Assembly (NCBI GenBank): GCA_039000515.1
Contig: JBCFYV010000012.1
Location: 2,882,005-2,946,004, forward strand
DNA: 64,000 nt
Reading direction: 5' to 3'
From: Timema cristinae
Taxonomy: Eukaryota > Arthropoda > Insecta > Phasmatodea > Timematidae
A program made the position numbers and the translations under genes. The notes beneath the pieces were generated by a model. That model was not told where the DNA came from and made no database searches. It saw only the letters and a program-made list of their open reading frames with translations. Positions 1 to 13,443 of this stretch are shown here, one piece after another (the stretch's first letter is position 1; every line of letters begins with the position of its first letter).

Positions 1-837
1 TACAACTAACACGTCCTTAAATCTGATGATAGTATATCTATTTATAGATTTGTACATTTTCCTCTCCTATTAAAAATAAAGGTGTTTGATTACAACAAAA
101 AAGTTATTTTGTTTTCTGTATATCCAACCATTAAAAAGTAATAAACTATTGAACTTACAACAACGTTTTAAAAAATAGATTTTTTAATGAATTTTTCTTC
201 CATGATTACACCCAAAAAAAAAACTTTCGAAAAATTGTATTCTCTTTTTCAAAAGATTGTCTCTTTGGCTATTTCCTGGATAATTTAATTTTTTTTAAAA
301 TATTAGAATATGTATTATAATTAATTATTAACAAGGGTCGTATTAAAAAAACTATATTTATTAATTAAAAATAAACTTAAGAAAATATGTAAACAATTAT
401 GATTTCACCCCCTGCAATATAGAAAACCTTTTCCACCTGAACAGTTTTTCATGAGCCACACATCAAGTGTAATTTTTTTTAAAGAGAATATCATTGTTTT
501 TAAAATGAGTCTACCAACCGGTTTGCTGTTGTGTCTCGTGATAGCCATTTCCTCCACCGCTCAACGACCCGCTAGCTCCCCTCACAGTTCCATGGGGGTG
601 TGTTGCAACTGACGTCCCAAACGGGTTTTTTCAAATAGACATTCTTCATGAAAAAATAGTTTAATTTTTTTTTTTTGTTTGTTTTTTTACAATAATATTA
701 ATACATTTTAAGTAATTTTAAATTTTTATTTTATTTAGCCCATGTGAAAAATTTTGTGTGTTGTATCTTTGTGATAGTTTCAAACAAATTATCAATTTTC
801 ACTAATTAAACTAGTTAAAGATTTCCCTCTGCTATGG
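1..837. other. AT-rich non-coding stretch
   Basis: I see no gene, RNA or recognisable repeat here. The sequence is very AT-rich with many homopolymer runs and no long open frame. Confidence 0.6.
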
Positions 838-1010
838 GCCCGGGGATTCAATCCCTCACCTCGACAAAACGTGTTTTTAATCAGAACTTGTGAAGTGGGG
901 AGTGCCAGGCCTCCACAGTGGTTGGGACCCCAAACGTTCAACGGGAGGTCCTCCTTTGATTTCACAATCACCCTACCATTGCCCTTAGCGTAATAGATAA
1001 ACGAAGGGGT
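838..1010 (+). repeat. Degraded tRNA-derived SINE (family B) copy
   Basis: The copy has a box-B-like GGGGATTCAATCC followed by a body resembling the cleaner copy at 51912-52190: GTGCCAGGCCTCCAC, a region around GTAGGTCCTCC, CAATCACCCT, then TTAGCGTAA. It is followed by an A/T-rich tail, as in other copies. It is heavily corrupted, so the boundaries are approximate. Confidence 0.6.
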
Positions 1011-1160
1011 GCAAAAAAAAATAATAAAAATAATAAAAAAAAATAATAATAAAAATAATAATAAAATAATAAAAAAATTTAATAAAAAATAATATAAAAT
1101 TATAATAATATTATTATAATTTTAAATAATTAAAAAAATTATATTATAAAAAATAATAAT
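1011..1160. repeat. (AAT)n-type simple repeat
   Basis: Imperfect AAT/AAAT repeats form the tail of the preceding SINE and abut the long direct repeat. The right copy of the long repeat is likewise preceded by (AAT)n at 52604-52668. Confidence 0.8.
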
Positions 1161-1162
1161 AT

Positions 1163-4100
1163 AAAAAAAATAAAACCGTGCCCATGGGGAAAAAAAAAAC
1201 CACCACCCTATAAAAGTACAAAACTCCAAACAAATAAATGAAATAGCAAAGTGTAAAAATTTAAATTGTATCTAATCGAATATAAAACAGGTATTTAGAT
1301 TAGCTAACAATTTATACTCCCCCCCCACTCCTAATAGTTTGATAATATATATAAACACATTTTTTTCCTTCATTTATAACTTTCATTAAATATATTAATA
1401 GTTTATTTAATGCAGCGTAGGTACTAAAACTATTAAGTTCGAAGAAAATTTTTTTGATAAATAAAAACAATAAATATTTAAAAGATTTTTTATCGAACAA
1501 TTTTTCAACAGATCTAAAAACGTTGGATCGCGAGAAAGTTTCAGGATCAGTTTGGTTTCTCGTAGCTGTAATTTTCTGGGTCAAATCTCAGCCACGGGAC
1601 CGAGGCTGTTTTACCTAAGTTTTTTATCCACACTTCCTTCACCCAAATCGGATACCCCTACTTTAATATATTTTCCCTTTGCTCTACTCGTTATTATAAT
1701 TTAAAAAGTGTATAACACAATGATAGTACAGGGCCGGTTAATAACAATAAAAGGGTTTTGGGAATAAACGTATTATTTGATATTTTTAATTTTATTATTT
1801 TTTGGGGAAGGAACGGGCCAAAATAAATTTTATTTATTTGTTGTATTTAAAGCGCTTTCTGAACCAAATGTTTATATAAGCACACGAGAATTTTTATGAG
1901 TGAGACAAAAGGGCCTAACATTTTGCGGGGAAAAGGGATTTTACAAAACCCTTTCATTGTTTTCTTACATACCACATCAACATGGACCAATGGGTTTACT
2001 TCCCTCCAAAAGAATATGCTATGATGGTTTTTCACTCGAAAAAAATCCTTGACCCCGGGAGGTTTTAAACCCACGAACACCGGCCTTGAGGCGAGCACTT
2101 TACTCCAAGACCATAATCACCAACTGCTGCATTATTTTATATTGAATAAGATAGTGCCACAAACACAAACCAAATAAATTTTTCGAGAAATAGGAAAAAA
2201 ATCTCAAAATAAAAACATTCATGGCGGCACAGTGAACGACGTAAACTAAAATTCAAGTCTCATAGTCAAACCCCTGGAAACGGGGAATCGGGGTTCAATT
2301 TGCAGCCGGTCATTCTCGAAATATTTTTCTAAATGTTTTTTCCCTTTTAAATTTTTAATGCCCAAATCCCGGCCATTTTTACCTAATCCCACCTTTATCA
2401 CCCCTACCCTAATAACGATAAATTTGTAAAAAGTCCGAACGGGGTTTGTAAGGCCAATGGGCTAAAAACTAAAGTCGAAGAACTTTGAGCAGGGCCTTAT
2501 CTAGGTTTTTTGGGGCTCATTATAGGGCCGGGGGAAAAACCCTTTCTAAAATCCAAAAAGCATATTTGTGCTAACTTAATTTGCATTTTTTTTAACTGCA
2601 TATTGTTTTTCCCCAAAAAAAAAAAACTTACAAAAAATCAACAAATTGAGGAGCTTGAGCGTAAAATCACCACAGTCCCTTTTGATTAGAAAAGATGTCA
2701 AAAATTTTAATGTCAATAGATAATTGTATTTGTTTATTTCTAGAGAAATTTAAATATTTTATTCCTAAAAAATCATTAGGAATAAAAAAATTTATGATTA
2801 TTTAAAAAAGTAAATAAAAAATAGGGGCCCAATGTAAAAGGGTGTTAAATTAGGAAGAACATTTTTTTAAATAACGGCTGTTACCAAAAGCTACAAATTT
2901 TTTTTAAATAGTATATTGTTTTTATGATAACATTAATGACTAATTCCCTTTTAATTTATTGTTTTACAAACTGGTGCTTTTTAAAATGTATTGAAATATA
3001 AATTTTTCATGTGACAATACAAATTTTTTAAAGTTACATACTGTTTTGTTTGACAATCTGTGCTTTTTTATAATTTTTAATTTAAAAAAAATATTTTTTA
3101 AGCAATTTTTTTTTTGCCACTACATGAACGTCATTGTCAACGCTCGATTTTTTATTTTACCATAACATAATAACTGCCAGATAGCTAGACTTCTTTGTGA
3201 CTAAAGTTTATGTGTTACTGTGGAGGGGGCTAGAGAAGAAAAATTTTTTAAAAAAAAGGGTTTTGGGGTGGAATCATCCATTTTTAAAAATTTACAAGGG
3301 CTGTCCATTCTTTGTTTTATAAAAACTAATTTCATAAAAGGGGACGTCCACATCCGCTGCTAGCTTATATAATCCCTTCCCTTTGGGCAAATACCAACAA
3401 ACATGGCAATAAAAAATTTTAAAATTTTTACCTCACTTTCACTAAATAAAATTTTAAATTTTAACACTTCTTATTTTCTGAGTAGTCTTCTACCTTTTCC
3501 CCAAATTCAATATTCTACCAAGTAAAAACGTATTCTTTTTTTGACTCCCCCTCCAAGTCCTGAGCCCACTTTTTAAATTCCTCATTTGTAAATTTTCCTT
3601 GTTAAATGAGGTGTCCTTCTAAAGCTCACAAAATTTAAAATTTTCATCCTATCCTCGAGGGGCTTAGATTTTTCTGAACACAAAAAACCAAAAAACCCCA
3701 CTTTTGTTTTTTATAAATTACTACATGAATACAGCTTTGCCCGGGAGAATAGTTTAGGGTAACTAAAAAGTTTAAAAAGGGAAAAAATTTAAACTCAAAT
3801 TAATTTTTAAGGGTTATGAATAAGTTAAAATAAGGTTTAAGTATAAAAAAAGGGGTACAAAAGGAAAAGTAATGACAGACAGACGGCATGCGAAACATGT
3901 TTTTGGTTTCAGGGGTTCATGAAACATTGACATTTATCGAAATTTTGAGTTAATTTTTTTGACAATCAAATACTAGTAATATAGATCTTCCTTGTATATT
4001 TTTTTTTTTCTTTTTTTTAAACAGTAAAAAAAAGGAGTTTTTAATTAATATTTATTCTGGCTTGGCCTTGCATACAAAAATATAAGTCTAGTATGAATTT

Positions 4101-7100
4101 GCTATTTTTCACTAGGAAACTCAGGGTTATTTTAATGTGTAGAAATTTATCTCTTTTGAAATATAACCCGTAACCTGGTTTTAAAGGTATTTTAAAGCCA
4201 TTGGGGACACATCTTTAATGCTTTTATTTTAAAAACATAAAAATTAATGTATTTATTAAACTAGTATTGAGTCTTGGGGGAGACCAAATTTCAGTTTCCC
4301 CTCTTTTGGGGTGTGCCACTGACCTATAAAACATATTTTGGGGGTAATAAATATATATATAATATCCAAGGAGAAAAAAAAAGAGAAATTTCTTTCACTG
4401 GTCTTTTTTTCGGTGGTATAATTTAATTGAGGAAACACCAAATTTCTATGTTAATAGGCTGGCATTTTTTAAATTATCAGAATACATTATACTATTAAAA
4501 TATCTGATTTTTTTTTTTGCTTAGAACATTTTGGGCAATTTTATTTTGTGATAAATTAAGGGAAAAATACACTTTAAAAAAACATTTTCCACGTAAATTA
4601 AAAAGTATAGTACTACACAATCTTACATACTTTCTCATATATTACCAACCAAGATTGGTTAAATTCCATTGTAAAATAAAAAAATTAGGAAACAAATGTT
4701 CCCTAATTTGTCGCCATACCCCTAAGGGAATGCTGTGCGGTGCACGTACCATTAAATTTTTTTTTTTTCAAACCTCTAAACACTTAAACAAGATTGATCC
4801 TGCTAATTTAAAGTATAGTTTGCGAAATAAAGACTTGATGATGTTTTTTTAAATCAAAATAATTGTTTAAAACCGAAATGACCCGAACTCGATTTAGTAT
4901 ATACATTATTTGGCCATACCCTTCGCTTATAAATTGTGGGCAGGGAAGATCACAAACCAATGTTGTGTCCCCTTTTTATTTTGGGCGTATGTCAAAAAAC
5001 AACACCCACACACACACCAAAAAAGTACGATTCAGAATTTATTTTAATTGTTTAACTTTTTTAAAATTCAAACCCTTTTATTCTCATGAATAGTTTTCTG
5101 CTCACTTTAAAACTCCGGGCTAAATTAAAAAAAAATTGGGCATATTAAGTTTTATTTGGGTTTGGTGGTGTGATAAGATCTTAAGTAAAGTTATCTGATT
5201 AAAAACCAATCATTCTACCCAAATTTAAATTTTTGCCAAAACTGTTACTTAAAAAAAAAAAAACGTCCACGCCTACATAATATATATTTTATAAATCAAT
5301 TTTTTTAAGGAATAAAAAAAATAACTTTTTTAACAAAAAATTTAAAAAAAACTTAATGCAATTTATGTTAGTAAAATTGTTTCTTACAAAAGATGTTTTT
5401 TAAATTTTAAAATTTAAAGTTGTATTAATAAAATTCCCAAAAACTAAATTAAATCTAGTCCTATGTTAGAGTTTAATTCCATTTCCCATCTACTACATTT
5501 TTATTTAAAGTAATTAATCATAAATTTTTAAAAATTAAAAGGAAAATAGACTCTCTACTTTAAAAAAAATAACAAATTTCTGTATTTAAAAAATAATAAT
5601 TGTTTGAATTTTAATGGGTATTTTACTAAAAACCTTATGGGTTTTTTTGGGCTGGATAGAATTGTACCCAAACCCCGTCTTAACTAACTCCCACTTCTTT
5701 ATTATATGAAATTGTAACAAAGAGCTATTTTCATCCAATTTGTACCTTTACCATTTTTAATTTTTATTTTTACTTATATTGTTGACGTGACTCAAAATGA
5801 AATTTTTTAATTTTATTAAAAACCACTTTTCATTACATTTTTTTCATACCGTTGTTTGATACTTGTAAACAATAGGAAACCCCAAAAACCAACATTTTTC
5901 CAATTTATTTAAGGGAAAAATTATATGTTATAATTTTTTTTTCAACATTAGTTAATCCCCTAAATTTTTAAACTTAATTTAAGTAATTAACGATTAGACA
6001 CTTTAAAAAAGATTTTTGTTTATTTAAAAAAAAAAGAAATGTTTAGTTTTTTCATTGGTTTATTTATAGTTCTTTCCCTAAAAGCTAACAATGACTGGGC
6101 GTTGTAAAACAGGGAATTAAACACACATGAAAATTATTAACTTTTCAAAATTTTTTTTGTCAAATACAGTTTTGGGAAAAATTTTAAATTAATATAATTT
6201 ATATTTTTTATTGTTTTTTTGGGTTGAGTATACAATAATTTTGATCGAAGAAAGTAAATGACTGTCACAAACTTTTGGGTAAAACTACATTAAAATTTTT
6301 ATTCAATCTCAAGTAATGAATTTTTACATTTTTTAACTTTCTATATTTATTATAAATGGGCCTATTTTTAAAATAAAAATTTTAAGTAAAATCCATCACT
6401 TTGACCCACCATTTTTGTTATGAAATTTATTTGTATTTCTAAACCGTTCTTCCTACAAGAATTAAGTAACATGGCCAAACGCCATTGGGGTGGTTTTTCA
6501 CTTTATAGTCATCACATTTTTTTTTTTTTTACATCCTGTCAAAGAAGTTGGTGCATTTACAATAAACAATCTTTTTTAAATTTTTAAAATTTATTTTAAC
6601 TAAAACCCCTGAAATAAAATTTGTTAATGAAAAATAAATTGTTTTTATCCAAAGTAGTTTTTAATTTTGGTCTATTATGAATTAAAAATAAAAAAATTTT
6701 AAAAAGATTTACCCACATTTTAATTTATTGGACCTTTTATTTTAACATTAATTTTCATTAGAATTATTTATTGTTTTAAATTTAATGCATAATATTAAGG
6801 TTTTGGGCCCTACACCTTAATTAAAAATAAAAAATTCTAATATACTATTATTAAATAAATAATAATAAACATATTATACATGTTACACAATGAAATAATG
6901 TTAATAAAAAACAAACAGCAAAGTAAAATTTAATAGAACCCAAAACCCCCCCGGCCTTCCAAACATTACCCAGAAAAAAAGAAGAAACCGACCGTCTACT
7001 TTCTTTGTCTGGGAAAACTTTTTTTTTGGAAAGAAGATACCTGACATTCAGTCAACCCTACAAACGACGAGAAGTATATCTACACAAGAGAGTTTAACAA

Positions 7101-7185
7101 GGGGGAAATGGAATTAAATTCTCTACAACACAAGCGTACGGGGTTTGAAACAATAGAAGGTTTTGGGGGTTTTCCTCTTAAAAGG
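1163..7185. repeat. Long direct repeat, left (noisy) copy
   Basis: This stretch is collinear with 52672-57392 over its whole length. Shared landmarks are GTGCCCATGGGG at the start, an embedded tRNA-like SINE with GTTTCAGGATCA and CAAATCTCAGCCACG, GAGGAGCTTGAGCG, TTGAGTCTTGGGGGAGACC, and GAAACCGACCGTCTACTTTC near the end. Compared with the right copy, minority bases inside A, T, C or G runs are replaced by the run base. That is a consensus-error pattern rather than normal divergence. About 1.3 kb (4290-5585) is present here and absent from the right copy. Open frames inside are short and have no recognisable product. It may be a large non-autonomous transposon, a segmental duplication, or a second haplotype placed in error. 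Confidence 0.85.
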
Positions 7186-7542
7186 GGAATAGTGCATGGG
7201 AAAAAATTTAAAAGGGGCACCAAAAATTTTGCCAAAAAATATATTTTGATTATTAAATTTTCTTTAAATATTGTATTTTTTTTTACATAATACCGTTAAG
7301 TGACGGAACAAATTTTTCCCAAAACTAGGATTTTTTTTCTAAAATATTTCCCAATGGGGGTTGTAAAGGAAGTGACTGTTTTTAAAAAACTTAGTTTTAA
7401 AGGGTAACATCACTTTCTATATTCACAAATTAACATCTTTTTTTAAATTAGAAACCCTTAACCCCTTTTTTTTTGTAAAATTTAAAAAAATAAGTTTTCA
7501 TTGTTGAATTATTTTAAATAAGTAATTTAAATTAAATAAAAG

Positions 7543-7795
7543 ACCCGCCTCGATGGGGTATTTTGGGTAACGCGCTTGTCGTGTTGACTCGACTGCTGAG
7601 GGCGGGAGATTGAGGTTTTGATCCCAGGTTTGAGTGAACTGGGTGGTTTTTCCTAATGGTTTTCCCTCTCCCTCCACGCAAATGCGGGTTCACTTTCTCT
7701 AATTTTAACCTTCTCATCCTAATCCACTAGCGTAATAGTAATTAAAGTGTAATAATCCGAACGGGTAGTAAGACGCCCGGGGCTAAAAAATTTTA
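7543..7795 (+). repeat. SINE family A copy
   Basis: This is a full-length tRNA-derived SINE. The head begins CCCGCCTCG and has a box B region. The body contains GGTGGTTTTTCCTAA and CTCCACGCAAATGCGGG. The 3' tail has CCGAACGGGTAGTAAGACG. It belongs to the same family as the SINE split by the Polinton. Confidence 0.85.
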
Positions 7796-10700
7796 TTATT
7801 TTTAAAAAAAAACTATATTTTATCCCCAAAAAAATTAATTTCATTAAAATAATTTAATATTAAATCTATCGGGCCTATTTATAAAATTTGAACGGACTCT
7901 ATATAAATAATTCATTAATATATGAAATTTCAATAAGATATTTTTAAAATTATGCTAATACATAATTTTACAAATTTTGGGTTTGTCATTAAATATTTGT
8001 TTTTCATTATATAATCATTATGATGTGTACATAGCTGGGTATACCATAATTGTTATTTTAACTCCCACTTGTATGTCAAAAAGCGAACTGTATAGTGTTG
8101 TTTTGGCGACCGGCGTGGTCCTATTTGGGCACCAAAGCACTCCCCGCACGGTCTCCTGCCAGCGGGGGTTATAACGGGAGACCAACAACTTACTCAGCGC
8201 AGTTAAATGACACAAGTTCAGGGGCGGGAACCATTTCGGTTTAAAAGTTATAATTTTATATTCGAATTGATTTAACCCTTTGCGGTTTTTTTCTCGTATT
8301 TTTTCCAACCCAATTTACTCCACCCGTGTGTATTAAACGCTTTTAATTTTTTTTGGGCACAGCTTCTACTACCCATTCAAATTATAATGCCATGCAATTT
8401 CTCTAAAGTGTTAGGAAGAGAATATTTAAATATAGGAAATTTTTAGCATTTGCGTGTAGGGAGATTTGGAAAGGATTTAAGAAAAAACCTAAGTTCACCC
8501 GAAACCCAGATTTGAACCCAAATCCTCGCATCAGTAGTTAGGGCTACTGGGAAAAGGACACCTTGGGCCATCCGACCACGAAGCAGGGAATTTTTACTTG
8601 TGAGGTATGGATGAAGATTTTTTTGCTTTATGTAAATGTAAAAAACCCCCATTGGCGTGTTGAAGAGTGGAAAACATTTATTGAAAGTAGGCCTAAAGTT
8701 TTTTGATTTGAACCTTGACTTTCCTTGGCCCTGCCCGGATATCAAACCCCACGATTCAGACGTCTATCTTAGTTCCCCACCAAAACGGGTCACACAAGCC
8801 CGCATAGACGGGCACACGGATTGAATCCACTCGCTGGTCTGTTTTGCCGGTGAGGGGGTTCGAATTTTGCTGGAGTGCCAGAGGGGTTTTTTAAACACTC
8901 TACCTTTTAAAATGGATAAGTTACCTTTCCCTTCATCCGCAATATTAGTGTGATTAAATGGGGTCAATATTAATACTAGTAAGACTGGCCGCACAAATTC
9001 ACTGAAACTATATGCAAATATTACGAAAAATTAATTTATCGGATTTTTAATTTAGTAACGCTTACCTAATGCTGGTGTAATAATTGGATAAAGGGGACTT
9101 AACATGTGGTGAATACACTTATAACTCCAAGAAGCGATGCGAGTGAAGTAAACCACTAACTCACGCATATGTAATTATATATTACACTCCTTATAATTTT
9201 TGCTCTTATCCGACACTTTTGACTTGGTTGATCAAGGCGCAGGGACCCATTCCCCTCCTGATCTGAGCCTTTTTAAAATGATACAGCAATAATTGCGGCA
9301 AAGGACGGAGTTACCGGACAGTCCCCCCAAGTGCTTTTAAAAACAGGCATAATAAATTCAAAACGTGTGTTTAATATACTGGGCATGAATGAAGGCCACA
9401 CTGATGGCCCCAGGGCTAAACTGAGGGATGGGGAGGGAGTTTCCATGGTTAAAAACCACTTCTGAAGTATATAAATAAAGAAATTCCTTGTTTTCCTTCT
9501 TACCTTTTTTTAATTCAGTGTTTACAAGCCCTGTATCTTACAATCTTTAAAATCCGGCCGTTTTTTTCCACAACTTTTACTTAATTTACAAAAATTTTAA
9601 TAAAATTTTCCTTTTTTTAACATTAATAAATAAATAAATAAAATTCCTTCTTACAAAATTCAGGGCACCAACTTTTCTACAACCAAAATTTAAAGGCCAA
9701 ACTTTAACTTGCTTCAAAAGGATTCAATTAAAGAAAAAATGCAAACGCTATCTCCTTTGGGGGAGGGGGTACTTTCTCAAAGTCAATGCAGGTAGAACCC
9801 CACTCCCCTCCTCCCCCCGAAAATTAAAAATAATATATTGTAAGTTTCCCCTCTTACTACTTGTCCCGGGTACCCTTATATTTTATTCGAGGGGGGTGGG
9901 GCTTAGGGAAGTAGAATTTTTGGGGAAATGAACCCGAACTGCCCTTAAATAAGGTGGCGAAGCAAATTTAAGAAGAACAAACATTAAAAACAATTGCTGG
10001 AAATTGGAATTCTGACCTTCCATGTTACCAAAAAACCAAACAACGCAATCTGAAAGTCTATATCCATTGTCTACCGATGCAGATGTTTTTCCCTTTTTTT
10101 ACGACACTGACAAAAATATTATATTAAATTTTTACTAAGGCTACTACTATACACAAATTTTTACTCTTGTTTTTAAGGGTTTTGATGGGGGGGTGGTAAA
10201 GGGAAAAGCACCCACAAATCGTGGAAAGAAAGATGGGAAAAATCACATGTTTTGTCCCCCCCATAGACCACCAAATTTGAAAAGTTGACCTCCTCATCAC
10301 CATCTGTCCCACATGCCGTACTAACTGCGTGCTGGCCGTACCAGGTTTTCCCCCCAAGATATCTATCAAACAGAAGATGGCCATCCTAAATTTTAAAAAA
10401 GGGCAGATATCGTGTCGAAATTTTATAGGGGCGTGGAACTGGTTTTCGGTGTCTACATGTCGAGAGCCTTTCATGTCATCTCCTGTGGTGCGTGTGGTGT
10501 GTTCAGGCTCTATCGGATCTTTATATACGCGGAAATGTTTTAATTATTAACTTGGACAAATTGTAAGGGGTCATGGGTTAGCTCCTTTTCCCCCAAATCA
10601 GTTGACAAAAAGTTATGAAAAAATAAGAAGGTTCTCTACCACTAACTTCATTTCATCATAGATTATTTTTACCAAATGGGTTTTACAATCGCCCCTTGTC

Positions 10701-13180
10701 ATGTTGTTTGGGTTTTTCGATTCATGATTGGCGACAGAAAAAAGAAATAAATCTTGTCTTTTGGATTAGATATAATATATTAATAATTAACACAAATGGA
10801 ACAGGTTTAAGTTAATCCCTAATGCTTTTAAAACGCTGCTGTATAATTTCCCTTCAAAATTAAAAAAACCACCTTTTAATTATCTTGTTAACGCATCATG
10901 ACAGTGACATGCAAAATAAAGCGATAGTTTTCTATCTTTTAAAAGATATGGCAACAAAGGCCACAACAAATTTGTTTCTGTACGCAAGCGGCTACACTGT
11001 TTTTTAAAGGAATGGGTTTTCACTTGAACAAGGTGCAATCTGCCTAAGGGTGGGTAATACACTGTTGTTTTTAAATTAATAAATGTTTTTTTGATAAAAA
11101 TAAATATACAATAACTTTTACAATCCATCAAATATTTTTATAAAATAATAATTTCACAAATCTGTTTTAAAAGGTAGACGTCACTAGACCCTTAATTATA
11201 TGGGGAAATAGAATGATACCATTTTCATTTTAAAAAATTTGGGAAATTATTAAATACAATCATTTCCTACCAAATGAGTAAAAACAATAATATAAAACGG
11301 AATAAGGGAAAAAATACGAATTAATTTTATGCATACTCCAAAGGGTGGATTTTAAATTTCTTATGAATAAACCATATGTGTTTTCTTTTACGGTACCAAA
11401 GCATCTCATGATAGTATTATTGAGGGTTGGGGGGACGTGTCCCCCCTATCTTATCCTCTTACGATGCACGTTGAATTTTGGGCTTTTGAAGTATTTAAAA
11501 ATATTGTTTTGTTAACAAATATTTAATTTTGTAGCACAAACGCTACACATAGGCTACAGCATAAGTGTGGTGTTTTTTCCCTTTTTAAATTTAATGGAGT
11601 AACTTTGGTGACACAATTTTATTTTAATGTCACGGTCAAACTAGAAAAATAATTTTGTCATGATTGGCGGCCCAAATTTGAAATCATATTGAATAAATTT
11701 TGGAAAAAATTTAAAAAAATTATCCATATATTTAAAAAGATATTTGACAACATCTTTTCTCTATTTCTTTTAAATATAGACATGTTATTTTGTAGAAAAC
11801 CTGTTAAAGTCAATTGCCCCCTAAAAAAAACTATTGTATATATTTTTCCGGGATCAGCCGTCATTTACCGGGGTTCCTTCTATTTGTCAAAGGCGACCAA
11901 GTGCAAAACGAGTCCAACGCCGTTTAAAAGTAGGCCACGTTATTATTTAAAAATAAACTGTGTAAACCCGGGCTTATTGTGGTAGGAAAAACCAAATTCT
12001 GGAATGCCTTATTTGACTGAAATTCATGTAAGAAAGTATTTGGTTTGGGACAAAAGACCTTACAAAACAAACTTGCAAACCATAAATCATGTCATAATTA
12101 CCGTTTCGAAAATTTCATCTACCGAACTGCAATTTTACGTCCAAATAATTGTCGCTATCCGGGTTCACAACCAATTTTGAATTTTCGGGGGCTTAGTTGG
12201 CCAATTCTCGCTCCCCTTGGGTTTTTCTCCTCCATGTGCCCGTGCGGACGGAGCCAAGGTGAGTTTCCTTAGAAGCGACGTCACATACATCCGGGCCGCC
12301 TCTAATAATGTATCTTAGCCGCGTCTATCGTGGGGAAAACCTTTCTCTCTCGCTCAATGGTCAAAAAACCGGGGATTTATTGGCTTTAATTCTGCTAGAA
12401 GAGGAACGATGAAATATTAAAGGCACCAGAACAGTCGGGCAAAATTCCTAAACGCAAAAGCAAATTTTTTTATATTTATATATATGTACTGTAAGTCTGT
12501 GTGGAAAGAAATTTTGAAAGTATGGAAATTTTTGGGGGGAAAATGAAATTTTCCCGTGGAAACGGGACAGGGGAAAAACTAAAAGTAATTTTCCATTTTA
12601 GACTTATATTTAAATTTTTCAATTCATATTTTTAATTTCCAAAAATTATCCCTCTCATTTTATCAACAAAAAATAAAATAAGAATTAGAAGCTTTCACGG
12701 AATTTGACAATTTAAACAGAAAATAATCAAAATTTGTAGTTTCAAAAAAAAAATAAAAAAAACAGTGGTATTGTAAAAAAGTTGAATAGTGTAGGGAAAA
12801 GGGGCAAAAGTTCTAAATTTGTTTTAGTTAAGATCTCAAAAATAAATTTTTAAAATTTTGTAATTTTGTAGAATTTTTCCCCGGAAAAAAAAATGTATAA
12901 ACAACCAATTTGTTTATATTAAATTTTTTTTTAAAAAATTTTAAGTTTTCCAAATAAATACAAAAAATTATTTTTGTCTAAACAAATGGTGAGTAAGTTT
13001 AAAAAAAAAAACCTAGGCCTAATGCAACTATTATAAATATTAAAGTTTAAAAACAAACATTTTAATATTAATATAAATAAATTCTAGATTTTTAAGATCG
13101 ACTAAAAAAGTTTCTTAAATAAAAAATTCATGGCATGAATTTTAATAGCTTTCCTAAATAATAATAATAAAAATAATAAT
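7796..13180. other. AT-rich non-coding stretch with SINE scraps
   Basis: No gene is supported. A minus-strand tRNA-like fragment lies at about 8490-8590 (TTTGAACCCAAATCCTCG, then a stem-like region), and a tRNA-like scrap may sit near 8110-8190. The rest is AT-rich with inflated homopolymers, like the left copy of the long repeat. Confidence 0.5.
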
Positions 13181-13182
13181 AA

Positions 13183-13443
13183 AATATTTTGCACTGGGGT
13201 CTTACTACCCGTTCGGTATGTTACGCTTTAAGTACTACTTACGTTTAATGGATTAAGGAAATTGGGAAGGTTGAATAGAGGAAGTAACCCGATTTGCGTG
13301 GAGGTAATTGGAAAACGATTTAGGAAAAAACCACCCCCAGTTTCACCCGACCGAGAGTCGAAAAACCCCGTTCTCCCCCCTCATCGGGAGTCGAGCTCAA
13401 CACGACTAGAGCGTTTGCCAACTACGCCCCCGAGGCGGGTCCC
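13183..13443 (-). repeat. SINE family A copy
   Basis: On the plus strand it reads from the tail (CTTACTACCCGTTCGG) through the body (GATTTGCGTGGAG) to the tRNA-like head (AACTACGCCCCCGAGGCGGG). It is therefore a full-length minus-strand copy. The open frame at 13262-13480 is simply this SINE read in reverse. Confidence 0.85.

Noticed and set aside
1847..2098. Small ORF with possible coding look in the left repeat copy
   Set aside because: The corresponding part of the clean right copy (about 53340-53600) does not keep the frame, and it overlaps SINE sequence.
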